From contig CANNCQ010000005.1 of NCBI GenBank assembly GCA_947503135.1, positions 62,001 to 126,000 of the forward strand: 64,000 nt of DNA, written 5' to 3'. This document shows, piece after piece, positions 55,421 to 63,704 of this stretch. Each line of letters opens with the position of its first letter. Position 1 is the stretch's first letter. Below the pieces are notes generated by a model. That model was not told where the DNA came from and made no database searches. It saw only the letters and a program-made list of their open reading frames with translations. The translations under genes were made by a program, and so were the position numbers. This DNA is from an uncultured Aquimarina sp. (GTDB lineage: Bacteria; Bacteroidota; Bacteroidia; Flavobacteriales; Flavobacteriaceae).

Positions 55421-56354
55421 CATTAAAACGCACTTTATCACCATTTTTAAAAGGAAGTTTTGATTCTGACACTATTTTAATAGTATCAAAATTTAAATGA
55501 ATTAAGTAATAACCACCTCTAAAAAAACAAGCCTCAACAGTAGCCAAGTATTTTCCTTCTTCTTCAATCTCAATTTGATTTGGGTATATTATTACTTTCC
55601 TTTTAGAAGCGCTTAGTTGCAAGGCTTTTTCTGAAATTAAATTAATTTCTGAAAACAAAGAGGCCGTATAAGCATCTTTAGGATTTATATAAGTTTTTTG
55701 GGGAGTTTCAAAACTTTTTTGTTTCCCGTCTTTTAATATTAATACCTTATCGGCAAAAGGCAGTACATCGTACTTATCGTGGGTTGCTGTAATACAGGTG
55801 ATGTTTTGCTCTTTTACGTATTTAAATAATTGGTACCGTAATTGGTGCTTCTTAAAATTATCTATTTGGCTAAACGGCTCATCTAACAACAATACTTCAG
55901 GCTCTAATGCCAAAACTCTTGCTAAAGCAACCCGTTGTTTCTGACCTCCGCTTAAATAACGAACATGTGTACTGGCATAATTTTCCATACCTACCACTTC
56001 GAGCAATTCTGCAATTCGCTTTTTCTTTTTTTGGGGATAAAAATTAGATAAGAAATCTCCTACATTATCGGCAGCACTGGTATATGGCATTATATCTAAA
56101 TCTTGAGACAAGTATTTCATAAACGGATGCCCTGGTACTAAATTAAATTTTGGCCCACGTAACAGCTCTTGATTATGGAATATTGAACCTATTTCGATAT
56201 CGAATAAACCATACAATGCTTTTAATAAGGTGCTTTTACCACAACCACTTTCACCCATTAATGCAATATGCTCCCCATTACTAACCGAAAAATTAATATT
56301 TGAAAGTACTATTTTTTTTGAATAGGCATAAGAAAGTTTCTTTACCAAAATCAT
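55401..56354 (-). CDS. ABC transporter ATP-binding protein
   Basis: 317 aa. Walker A GESGCGKST at 34-42, ABC signature LSGGQKQRVALARVLALEPE, Walker B VLLLDEPFSQID and the switch His in ITATHDKYD. After about residue 235 there is a TOBE-like beta domain, as in PotA/ModC importers. No permease or binding protein is beside it, so it probably works with subunits encoded elsewhere. Substrate unknown. Confidence 0.9.
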   Translation of the reverse strand: MILVKKLSYAYSKKIVLSNINFSVSNGEHIALMGESGCGKSTLLKALYGLFDIEIGSIFHNQELLRGPKFNLVPGHPFMKYLSQDLDIMPYTSAADNVGDFLSNFYPQKKKKRIAELLEVVGMENYASTHVRYLSGGQKQRVALARVLALEPEVLLLDEPFSQIDNFKKHQLRYQLFKYVKEQNITCITATHDKYDVLPFADKVLILKDGKQKSFETPQKTYINPKDAYTASLFSEINLISEKALQLSASKRKVIIYPNQIEIEEEGKYLATVEACFFRGGYYLIHLNFDTIKIVSESKLPFKNGDKVRFNAKLHRE

Positions 56355-56535
56355 AACTAAAATTTTAAAGTAAAAGTAAATAGTTAAATTTTTATTTGCT
56401 ATCTACTTCACATAATAAGTTCTTAAAAAAGAGATTTTATTACTTATACAAAGAAAAAAACAAAACACTAAACAATTGACTACGAGAAATCTACACATAC
56501 TTTATATAAGAAATTCCTACATATTTTAAAAAAAT

Positions 56536-56567
56536 TTGCTTTCAATGTATTTTATCCTATATCTTTG
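56536..56567 (+). promoter_or_regulatory. Bacteroidota-type promoter of the GH11 gene
   Basis: TTG at 56536-56538, a 21-base spacer and TATCTTTG at 56560-56567. It matches -33 TTG and -7 TAnnTTTG, and sits 51 bases before the ATG at 56619. The rest of the 56355-56618 spacer is AT-rich. Confidence 0.75.
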
Positions 56568-56618
56568 CCTCAAACGTTTTCGCTTAGCGTTTCAACACAA
56601 CAACTAAATAAATAAATT

Positions 56619-57644
56619 ATGAAAAAAATTACTACAACAAAAAAATTGAAATTAGTATTAGCATCGACTGTTTTATTATTTGGGTTTACCGAATTGTTAG
56701 CACAACAAAGATGTGGGGAAACAGGAGGAGTAACTGTAGATAGCCCAAGAGGACGAACCGTATACGAAATGTGGCAAGATTATGGTGATACTTGCTTTAC
56801 TCCTCATGATTGGGATGTATCGGGCAAATGGAGTAATGTAGGAAACACCCTTGTTAGAGAATCTTTAAGAAGAGAAGTTGTAAATGGCAGAGTGGTACAA
56901 CAACCTACAAGAGACACTAGAATTGACTATAAAATAACTGTTAATAGTTGGAGTGGAAATGTATATCACGGTGCTTATGGTTGGTGGAGTAAAGATGGTA
57001 AAGGTGTAAATAATGTAGTTGAATGGTATGTAGTAGACTCCTATAGAAATATCGCAGACCCAACATATGGTATGACAAAAGTTGGAAATCCTTATACCAT
57101 AGGGAAAGCTACTTATCAAATTTATACTCGTAACATGGTAAATGCCCCTTCGGTTTGGGCTGATAGTGATAATTTTACTCAAATTAAATGTGTAAGAACT
57201 ACTTCAAAAAGCAGGACAGCTAGCGGAGGTATGCACCTAAGAGCCCATTTCAATAAAATTAATTCAATTGCAAAGATTACAGATCAAACTCTTTATGAAA
57301 TTTCGTACAAAATTGAAGGGTTTGGAGGGTGTGATACATGTACAAGTAGTGCTAACTTTAGATTAAACGCAACATTCACACAACTTAAAGAACTTGATGA
57401 TGTAGCAAATGAAGCAACAATATCTGTTTCACCTAACCCTACTAACGGAGCATTTAAAGTAAATACAAATTCTGAAAATGCGACAATTAAAGTATTCGAT
57501 ATTAGTGGTCGATTAATGTTACAACTAAAAAGCACAGAAGCTATTACTGCCTTAAATGAATCTAGAGAACTACCTGCAGGTATGTATATTATATCTGTAA
57601 CAGGTAATGGAATTGCAACAACTGAAAAGCTAGTAGTTCAATAA
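56619..57644 (+). CDS. Glycoside hydrolase family 11 xylanase with T9SS sorting tail
   Basis: 341 aa. Signal peptide to about residue 28 (ELLAQ). GH11 jelly-roll motifs: WSNVGNTLVRE, AYGWWSKDGKGVNNVVEWYV with nucleophile Glu135, YQIYTRNMVNAPSVW, DNFTQIKCVRTTSK, and acid/base Glu233 in YEISYKIEGFGG. These line up with Bacillus xylanase (EYYVVDSW and ATEGYQSSG). From about residue 265 a T9SS type A sorting domain follows (VSPNPTNGAFKV, IKVFDISGRLM, GMYIISVTGNG). It would be exported to the cell surface or medium. The strong promoter and a terminator make it a monocistronic gene. Confidence 0.85.
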   Translation: MKKITTTKKLKLVLASTVLLFGFTELLAQQRCGETGGVTVDSPRGRTVYEMWQDYGDTCFTPHDWDVSGKWSNVGNTLVRESLRREVVNGRVVQQPTRDTRIDYKITVNSWSGNVYHGAYGWWSKDGKGVNNVVEWYVVDSYRNIADPTYGMTKVGNPYTIGKATYQIYTRNMVNAPSVWADSDNFTQIKCVRTTSKSRTASGGMHLRAHFNKINSIAKITDQTLYEISYKIEGFGGCDTCTSSANFRLNATFTQLKELDDVANEATISVSPNPTNGAFKVNTNSENATIKVFDISGRLMLQLKSTEAITALNESRELPAGMYIISVTGNGIATTEKLVVQ

Positions 57645-57670
57645 TTTCAAAAAATATTTTAGTACACTTA

Positions 57671-57697
57671 AAACCCGACGGTTAGCACCTCGGGTTT
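57671..57697 (+). terminator. Terminator after the GH11 gene
   Basis: An 8-bp stem AAACCCGA/TCGGGTTT (57671-57678 and 57690-57697) with an 11-base loop, followed by T's. It lies 26 bases after the GH11 stop. Confidence 0.75.
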
Positions 57698-57834
57698 TTT
57701 CTTGTTCAATTTTAAGCCTTAGTAGTTTATATTATTTATTACAACAACACTATGCAATCAATTTATTAAATTCAAAACCAATCATAATACTAGTACTGCT
57801 TTAGCTATTAATTAAACGTTAGTTATTGATTGAT

Positions 57835-59289
57835 TTATAACTTAAGAATAATACCACTATACACCCCAAAAATATAGGGGTTAAAATCCGTACTCTTATC
57901 AAAGGCATTAAACTGAATTTTTATGGTAGGCTCTATATTAATTTTTATTTTATCTGTTATTTTATAATTTAAACCTATACCAACATTTCCTGAAAAACTA
58001 GTATTGTTAAGGTTATTAGCGCTTCCTACTAATCTTTTATTTCCAGATTCTTCAAAAAATATTTCGTTGTTATTTTGATTTAAAATAAAGGTACTCACTC
58101 CACCTATAAATGTAGCTCCAAAGCGTTTATTTAGAATTTGATATGTAAATTCAACAGGAATTTCTATATAATTAATTTGTTGCTGCAATATGCCTTCTGT
58201 AGCATTAGCCGTAGGTATTTCTGCATCACTATTTGTAGGTTGTTGTTCGCTATCTTCCACTACAATAGGTGACGGCGATTCGTTAACCACTTCCTCTGAC
58301 TGTGGTAGGGGTTCAGCTTGGGGTTGACTTAGCTCATTCTCAAAATCTTCAAACTGAATAGAAGAAACTCCGCCCCTAAATAATGACTGATCAGTAATTT
58401 GATTGGTAAATACAGCAACATTTGCGGTACTTATACCCGAGCGAATTTGCCATTTAGAGGAAGCTTGATAAGCAATTTTAACACCGTAGCTTATACCTGC
58501 ATTTGTTGAAGCTACATTATTCTGAAAATTAGCTTCTATAGATGAATTTCCAGAAATAGAGTTATATACAAGTGGTGCAATTTGAGGTTGAATGCTCCAT
58601 TTTCTTTTAAAATTTTTAAATGACTCGCTTTCGTTTTTTTCATCGTTTTGAACACCTGTAATATTATTAATAATTAAATTTTCATCTATTTTTTGTAGTG
58701 TATCTGCTGCTGCTATTATATCTAATTCGTCATTAGCTGAAGTATTTAAACCCTTTATAGTGCTATCTGCCTCTTGATTTTTAATTACTTCTCGTTCAAT
58801 TGAGGTTTCTTTAAGGTTGTTGTTCTTTATTGTTTTTTGTAAAACATTAAAAGGATTATTTACTGTTTCAGCAGTAGCAATACTCTTTTGCTGAGTAGTA
58901 TAAACTGCGCGTTCTTTTTTAGCTTTAATTACATTTTTTTTGGATACACTCTCTTTTGTTGATTCTTTTTCGTCTCCTAACTTAGGTAAACCTAAAACAG
59001 CAGTCACTTCTAAATTAATGGGCGTGCATTCTTCCTCAGGATCCTCCTCAAAAACAAACTCATTATAGTCTTCAACACTAACTGTTTTAGGGGTTTGTAA
59101 AAACAAGAATAACAAAAATGAGGCGGCTATTCCTACTGGCAAAAACCACCATAAAACTGCCTTCCTTTTCTTTTCTTTTTGAGGAAGCTTTTCAGAAATT
59201 TTAGCCCACAAAGCAGGGTCAGGAGTTACTTCATGATTTTGAAGCTTATCCTTAAAAATAACGTCTATCTCTTTTTTTGGCTTATTCAC
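57835..59289 (-). CDS. Membrane-anchored protein with C-terminal outer-membrane barrel-like domain
   Basis: 484 aa. The first ~42 residues are charged and cytoplasmic-looking, with DPALWAKISEKLPQKEKKRK, then one membrane helix (VLWWFLPVGIAASFLLFLFL, about 46-65), a long low-complexity acidic/lysine-rich region, and from about 220 a beta-strand-rich domain (WSIQPQIAPLVYNSISG, KINIEPTIKIQFNAF) ending in YSGIILKL. This is the plan of Bacteroidota proteins that join an anti-sigma-like N-terminus to an OmpA/porin-type barrel. It starts 8 bases inside the sigma gene's end, so it is probably the sigma factor's partner. Confidence 0.78.
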   Translation of the reverse strand: MNKPKKEIDVIFKDKLQNHEVTPDPALWAKISEKLPQKEKKRKAVLWWFLPVGIAASFLLFLFLQTPKTVSVEDYNEFVFEEDPEEECTPINLEVTAVLGLPKLGDEKESTKESVSKKNVIKAKKERAVYTTQQKSIATAETVNNPFNVLQKTIKNNNLKETSIEREVIKNQEADSTIKGLNTSANDELDIIAAADTLQKIDENLIINNITGVQNDEKNESESFKNFKRKWSIQPQIAPLVYNSISGNSSIEANFQNNVASTNAGISYGVKIAYQASSKWQIRSGISTANVAVFTNQITDQSLFRGGVSSIQFEDFENELSQPQAEPLPQSEEVVNESPSPIVVEDSEQQPTNSDAEIPTANATEGILQQQINYIEIPVEFTYQILNKRFGATFIGGVSTFILNQNNNEIFFEESGNKRLVGSANNLNNTSFSGNVGIGLNYKITDKIKINIEPTIKIQFNAFDKSTDFNPYIFGVYSGIILKL

Positions 59290-59821
59290 TATAACTTCCC
59301 TCCTTTCTCTCTATTTTTTTTAGTTTTTTTTGTAAAAGTATTCGCGCTCTTGATAAGTTCGATTTTGAAGTCCCTACTGAAATATGAAGTGCTGCTGCAA
59401 TCTCTTTATGTGAAAAATCATCCAATACATACATATTAAACACTAATCTGTACTGATTGGGTAATTGTTGAATTGCCGATAACAAAACATCTAATGAGAG
59501 ATCAGGAGTATCTATTACAACTTCATCCTCCATTTTTTCTTCATCTACTGCTACAAAAAGTTGTTGTTTTCGGTAATAACCTAATATGGTATTAATTGTA
59601 ATTCGTTTGGCCCAACCCTCAAAAGAACCTTGGTATTTAAATTGTGGTATTTTATTAAAAATTGTTATAAAAGACTCTTGGAATAAATCTTCTGCTAAAG
59701 GTTTATCCTTACAATATTTCATACAAACGCTTAAAAGTACAGGCGCAAATTGTTTGTAAAGCGCTTCTTGAGCCTTTATATCATATTCTTGACATTTTTT
59801 TATAAGTTCTTCTAACCCCAA
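59282..59821 (-). CDS. ECF-type RNA polymerase sigma factor
   Basis: 179 aa. Region 2 is KDKPLAEDLFQESFITIFNK with the core -10 recognition helix and FEGWAKRITINTILGYYRKQ; region 4 is the C-terminal helix-turn-helix FSHKEIAAALHISVGTSKSN. Extra-cytoplasmic-function sigmas drive a small regulon. The gene overlaps the next one (membrane/barrel protein) by 8 bases, and that protein may hold it at the membrane. No FecI/FecR-type iron genes are nearby. Its promoter is not recognisable. Confidence 0.9.
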   Translation of the reverse strand: MGLEELIKKCQEYDIKAQEALYKQFAPVLLSVCMKYCKDKPLAEDLFQESFITIFNKIPQFKYQGSFEGWAKRITINTILGYYRKQQLFVAVDEEKMEDEVVIDTPDLSLDVLLSAIQQLPNQYRLVFNMYVLDDFSHKEIAAALHISVGTSKSNLSRARILLQKKLKKIERKEGSYSE

Positions 59822-59878
59822 AGAGTTAATTGATTGTTGGTGAAATTACTATTTTTAATAGGCTGTTTTATGTTGGGA

Positions 59879-60574
59879 CTATTGCATCCAACTAAAATTG
59901 GAAATAGAAACGCCTCTACTACAATCATCTTGGCAGCCTTTAGGAATATATACACAAGTTCTTAAAAGCCCAATATCAGAAACACTAAATATAACATCAT
60001 TACCTTCTTTATTAACCACTAACACTTCTTGTAAACAAGTAGTATATAATTCATCTATAGTCGCTACCATTGCGCCAACTTCATTTTCTCCTAAATTATC
60101 CTCATTTTCCTCATAGGCTAACAACTCAGCATCTTCTATACCAAACGATTCAAAAGACCTAGCAACAACTATATTATTGACTACTGTAATTTTTGTTGTT
60201 GAGGAAAATCTAGAAAAAGAAGAGAAATTAACTTCATACATGTACGAAGTGCCATTTTCTGTTTTTAATTCATTCCAAAGCTCTAGGCTTTTTTGAAACT
60301 CTAATTGATTCGAAAACTGCTGAATAGGAGGATTAAAACATGGTCCATCCTCAACTGATTGCCATTTCCCTTCTTCACAAACTAAGGCAACTCCATCAAT
60401 ACAAATATCCTCATCTACTTCTGAATTACAATCGCAGCCTTCCGCATCAGCATCATTTGCTATTTCTAAATTTTGAGTTGGTGAAAAGCAAGCCGTATTA
60501 TCGGAATCATCTTGATTACAACTTCCCAAACCAATTAAACTTGCTACTAAAATTACCGCTTTAATACTATTCAT
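59879..60574 (-). CDS. Cysteine-containing lipoprotein
   Basis: 231 aa. Lipoprotein signal (LVASLIGLGSCNQ). A cysteine-rich head (DADAEGCDCNSEVDEDICID, then CEEGKWQSVEDGPCF) is followed by a domain with SLELWNELKTENGTSYMYE and ITVVNNIVVARSF, which looks like DUF6174. Such proteins are extracellular-facing and of unknown function. It lies 57 bases from the sigma gene and might belong to that unit, although both start independently. Confidence 0.72.
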   Translation of the reverse strand: MNSIKAVILVASLIGLGSCNQDDSDNTACFSPTQNLEIANDADAEGCDCNSEVDEDICIDGVALVCEEGKWQSVEDGPCFNPPIQQFSNQLEFQKSLELWNELKTENGTSYMYEVNFSSFSRFSSTTKITVVNNIVVARSFESFGIEDAELLAYEENEDNLGENEVGAMVATIDELYTTCLQEVLVVNKEGNDVIFSVSDIGLLRTCVYIPKGCQDDCSRGVSISNFSWMQ

Positions 60575-60750
60575 TTTTTTAAATTATAGGACCTATTCTA
60601 ATTCTTGAATTAACTATAAAAAGGTTCCTAATTACCATAATAATTAGATGAGCATTTTATAAAGGGTTGCGTAAAATTGTTATTTTTATTTAAAGCAACC
60701 TTTATTAAAAACGCACATCTTATTAGTAATCAATTACAAATAAACGTATT

Positions 60751-61857
60751 ATGAAACTTATTTACTTACTGCTCACTCTTTTTATTTTTTTAAGTTGTGA
60801 AGAAAATGAAGATGTTATTACCAATAATTGCACTGACAATCCTTTGCAGAATATTGCGTGGCTAAAAGCTATTGTAGACAATGAATCTCGTATTAATCGA
60901 ATTGGTTCTATTCGAATTACACAATATACTTACAAAGGGGGCACCGCATTTTTAATTGATGATTGTATTGGTAATGGCTGTGCAGATAATCTAGCAACTT
61001 TATATGATTGTGAAAAAAATAAACTTTGTGAATTTGGCGGTGTTGCTGGAGTAAATACTTGTACTGATTTTGAAAATGAGGCAATTAACCCCATATTACT
61101 ATATCCCACACCTTCTGGTAGCTCATGCGATAAAGTAACACTTGTTGATAATGCCCTTTTTAATGAAACAGAAGCTTCCCCATTTATTAATGCAGAAATA
61201 ACAGGGAATTGCATTTCGATAAGCTTTGCTCATGCTCCTGAATGTAGTGATCGCATTAACAATGTTAATCTTATTGATTCTGGAAACATACTTGAAAGTT
61301 TTCCCGTTCAACGAAATTTAAAATTTAATATCACTCTATTTCAAGAAGCTACAGCATCTCAAAATCTATTATGCGATGCCTTGCAAATAAGCACTACTTC
61401 TTTTGATATTTCTAATTTAGCAGCCCCTAATGAAGTTGTAATTTTAAACATCGAAGGATTCGAAAATGAAATTAGATTTTCGAGAGTACCTCAATGTAGT
61501 GATCCAACTATAAATTGTGCCAATGGCGACTATACTGAAGAGCTAAATGCCCTAGAAGACCTACAACAAGAAATTTTACAAATAGCCCAAAGTGAAACAG
61601 AATGTACAGATCCGTCAGAATGGCAATTTATATTCTTAAATAATGGTTGTACTATAGCGTCATTAAACTTTACACTCTCTCCTATTCTTTATTCAAACCA
61701 AATTGATGTTGACCTGTTCTTGCAAAAAGTAGCTAATTTCAGAAATGCCGAGGAGCGTTTTATTGAAAAATGGAAGCCAGGCATAATATGTGCAGACTTT
61801 GTAATATCAAGTGGTATTGAATGTGAAAATGGGAAAGCCGTTTTAATATATGACTAA
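60751..61857 (+). CDS. DUF6970-like lipoprotein
   Basis: 368 aa. Lipoprotein signal (LLTLFIFLSCEEN). The N-terminal ~90 residues match DUF6970 in plan: NIAWLKAIVDNESR, ITQYTYKGGTAFLIDDC, ATLYDCEKNKLCEFGGVAGV, CTDF. The remainder (about 110-368) holds further cysteines in pairs (CDKVTLVDNALF, CADFVISSGIEC) and I do not recognise it. It may be a T9SS-independent surface lipoprotein. It is divergent from the other Cys-rich lipoprotein and followed by a terminator. Confidence 0.72.
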   Translation: MKLIYLLLTLFIFLSCEENEDVITNNCTDNPLQNIAWLKAIVDNESRINRIGSIRITQYTYKGGTAFLIDDCIGNGCADNLATLYDCEKNKLCEFGGVAGVNTCTDFENEAINPILLYPTPSGSSCDKVTLVDNALFNETEASPFINAEITGNCISISFAHAPECSDRINNVNLIDSGNILESFPVQRNLKFNITLFQEATASQNLLCDALQISTTSFDISNLAAPNEVVILNIEGFENEIRFSRVPQCSDPTINCANGDYTEELNALEDLQQEILQIAQSETECTDPSEWQFIFLNNGCTIASLNFTLSPILYSNQIDVDLFLQKVANFRNAEERFIEKWKPGIICADFVISSGIECENGKAVLIYD

Positions 61858-61890
61858 ATAAATTGAAAGACACTTATAATTATTTAATAA

Positions 61891-61926
61891 AAAAATCCTT
61901 TGGTGAATATTCACCAAAGGATTTTT
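61891..61926. terminator. Bidirectional terminator before asd
   Basis: A perfect 36-base palindrome (two 18-base arms, 61891-61908 and 61909-61926) with core CCTTTGG/CCAAAGG, A-run on the left and T-run on the right. It sits between the DUF6970-like gene (+) and asd (-), with room to end both. Confidence 0.9.
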
Positions 61927-61950
61927 AACTTTATATAAATTCTTATCAGC

Positions 61951-62943
61951 CTAAGCTAAAATACCTTTTTCAACTAGGTATTCGGCAATTTGCACAGTGT
62001 TTGTAGCGGCTCCTTTTCTTAAGTTATCAGCAACAATCCACATATTTAATGTATTTGGGTTAGATTCATCTCGGCGAATACGACCAACAAAAACCTCGTC
62101 TTTATCATGCGCAAATGCTGGCATTGGATAGGTATTTGTTTCTAAATTATCCTGCACCACTACGCCAGGCATTTCACTCAACAATTTACGTACATCAGCC
62201 AAGTCAAAATCATTTTCAAATTCTACATTTACCGACTCGGAGTGTCCTCCTGCTGTAGGAATACGTACTGCGGTTGCTGTAACATTAAAGGATTCATCCC
62301 CCAAAATTTTCTTAGGCTCTTTCACCAATTTCATTTCCTCTTTAGTATATCCATTTTCTTGAAATACATCACAGTGAGGAATTGCATTTCTATTAATTGG
62401 GTACAAGTAAGCCATTTCTCCTTCTATACCTTTGGTTTCGTTTTCTAATTGCTGTACTGCCTTTACACCTGTACCAGAAACCGATTGGTAAGTAGAAACG
62501 ATTAAACGTTTCATTTTATATTTTTTGTGTAATGGAGCTAAAGCCATTACTAACTGAATTGTAGAACAGTTAGGATTTGCTATAATTTTATCTTCTGAAG
62601 TTAGTACATCCCCATTAATTTCAGGTACTACTAGCTTTTTTGTAGGGTCCATTCTCCAAGCTGAAGAATTATCGACCACCACAGTCCCCACTTCAGCAAA
62701 TTTGGGTGCCCACTCCAATGAAGTGTCGCCTCCGGCAGAAAACAATGCTACATCAGGTTTAAGCTCAACTGCAGTTTCTAATGTTACACAAGCATATTCC
62801 TTACCCTTATAAGTAAGCTTTTTTCCTTCAGATCGTTTTGATGCCACAGGAATCAATTCTGTTACAGGAAAATTTCTTTCTGCTAATACCTTCAACATTA
62901 CGGTACCTACCATTCCGGTAGCACCTACTACAGCTACTTTCAT
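61951..62943 (-). CDS. asd: Aspartate-semialdehyde dehydrogenase
   Basis: 330 aa. NADP-binding GATGMVGTVML at the N-terminus; catalytic Cys126 in IANPNCSTIQ; RIPTAGGHSESV holds the active-site His. It reduces aspartyl phosphate to the semialdehyde, the branch point to lysine/diaminopimelate, threonine and methionine. A single gene with a terminator on its left. Confidence 0.97.
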   Translation of the reverse strand: MKVAVVGATGMVGTVMLKVLAERNFPVTELIPVASKRSEGKKLTYKGKEYACVTLETAVELKPDVALFSAGGDTSLEWAPKFAEVGTVVVDNSSAWRMDPTKKLVVPEINGDVLTSEDKIIANPNCSTIQLVMALAPLHKKYKMKRLIVSTYQSVSGTGVKAVQQLENETKGIEGEMAYLYPINRNAIPHCDVFQENGYTKEEMKLVKEPKKILGDESFNVTATAVRIPTAGGHSESVNVEFENDFDLADVRKLLSEMPGVVVQDNLETNTYPMPAFAHDKDEVFVGRIRRDESNPNTLNMWIVADNLRKGAATNTVQIAEYLVEKGILA

Positions 62944-63299
62944 TTTACTTTTTTTAAACGTAGAAGTACAAAACCCTACTATTAATTAATATTTATATCA
63001 TCTCCAAAATAGAGAGCGCAAAAATATCATATTTTTTCAACTTAAAATACTTAAGTAGCCCTTAAATACTGTTTTTACCATTATTTTAATAAAATCGACA
63101 AAAACAACTCTACAAACCAACTAATTAGTTAAAAACATTAAAAAAATAACTCATCTGAATTTGTAATTATATAAATTTGTAGGTTGCAAAACTGCTTATG
63201 CATATAAACAAAAGCGATATCTCTATAATTATTAAGTGTAAGTATCAATAACGAAAACCCACTTATGTAGTATATTTGCAAAACTAAATTGAAATTGGC
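62944..63299. other. Intergenic spacer between asd and sufA-like gene
   Basis: 356 bases of AT-rich DNA between divergent genes. It must hold promoters for both. I see one good -7 box for the plus-strand gene and a TATTTTTG on the minus strand (63026-63019) with no properly spaced -33. No ORF, RNA or repeat is apparent. Confidence 0.7.
63271..63278 (+). promoter_or_regulatory. Possible -7 box of the SUF operon
   Basis: TATATTTG, matching TAnnTTTG, ends 21 bases before the ATG at 63300. There is no clear TTG at -33. Confidence 0.5.
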
Positions 63300-63629
63300 A
63301 TGATTAAAGTTTCTGATATAGCGAAAAAAAAAGTTATTGAATTAATGCAGGACGACGGCTTTGATGCAACTACCGATTTTGTAAGAGTTGGCGTTAAAAG
63401 CGGCGGATGCTCTGGTTTATCTTACGACTTAGGTTTTGATAAATCTCAAAAAGAAGAAGACAAAGTTTTTGAAGATAATGGTGTTCGCATTATAGTCGAC
63501 AAAAAGAGTTTTTTATATCTAATTGGTACCACTTTAGAATATTCTGGAGGAATAAACGGTACTGGTTTTAAATTTAACAACCCCAATGCGAGTAGAACTT
63601 GTGGGTGTGGGGAAAGTTTTTCATTATAA
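63300..63629 (+). CDS. Iron-sulfur cluster assembly protein (SufA/IscA family)
   Basis: 109 aa with the three conserved cysteines Cys37 (SGGCSGLSYDLGF), Cys101 and Cys103 (SRTCGCGESF). A-type carriers hold a 2Fe-2S or 4Fe-4S cluster and pass it to target proteins. It precedes sufB by 75 bases, so it is probably the first gene of a SUF operon. Confidence 0.95.
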   Translation: MIKVSDIAKKKVIELMQDDGFDATTDFVRVGVKSGGCSGLSYDLGFDKSQKEEDKVFEDNGVRIIVDKKSFLYLIGTTLEYSGGINGTGFKFNNPNASRTCGCGESFSL

Positions 63630-63704
63630 ATAGTTTTCGGGTGTTAGTTTTTTGGCTTAACCACCATTAATTAAAAACCAAAAACAGAAAACTAAATAAA
63701 AGAT

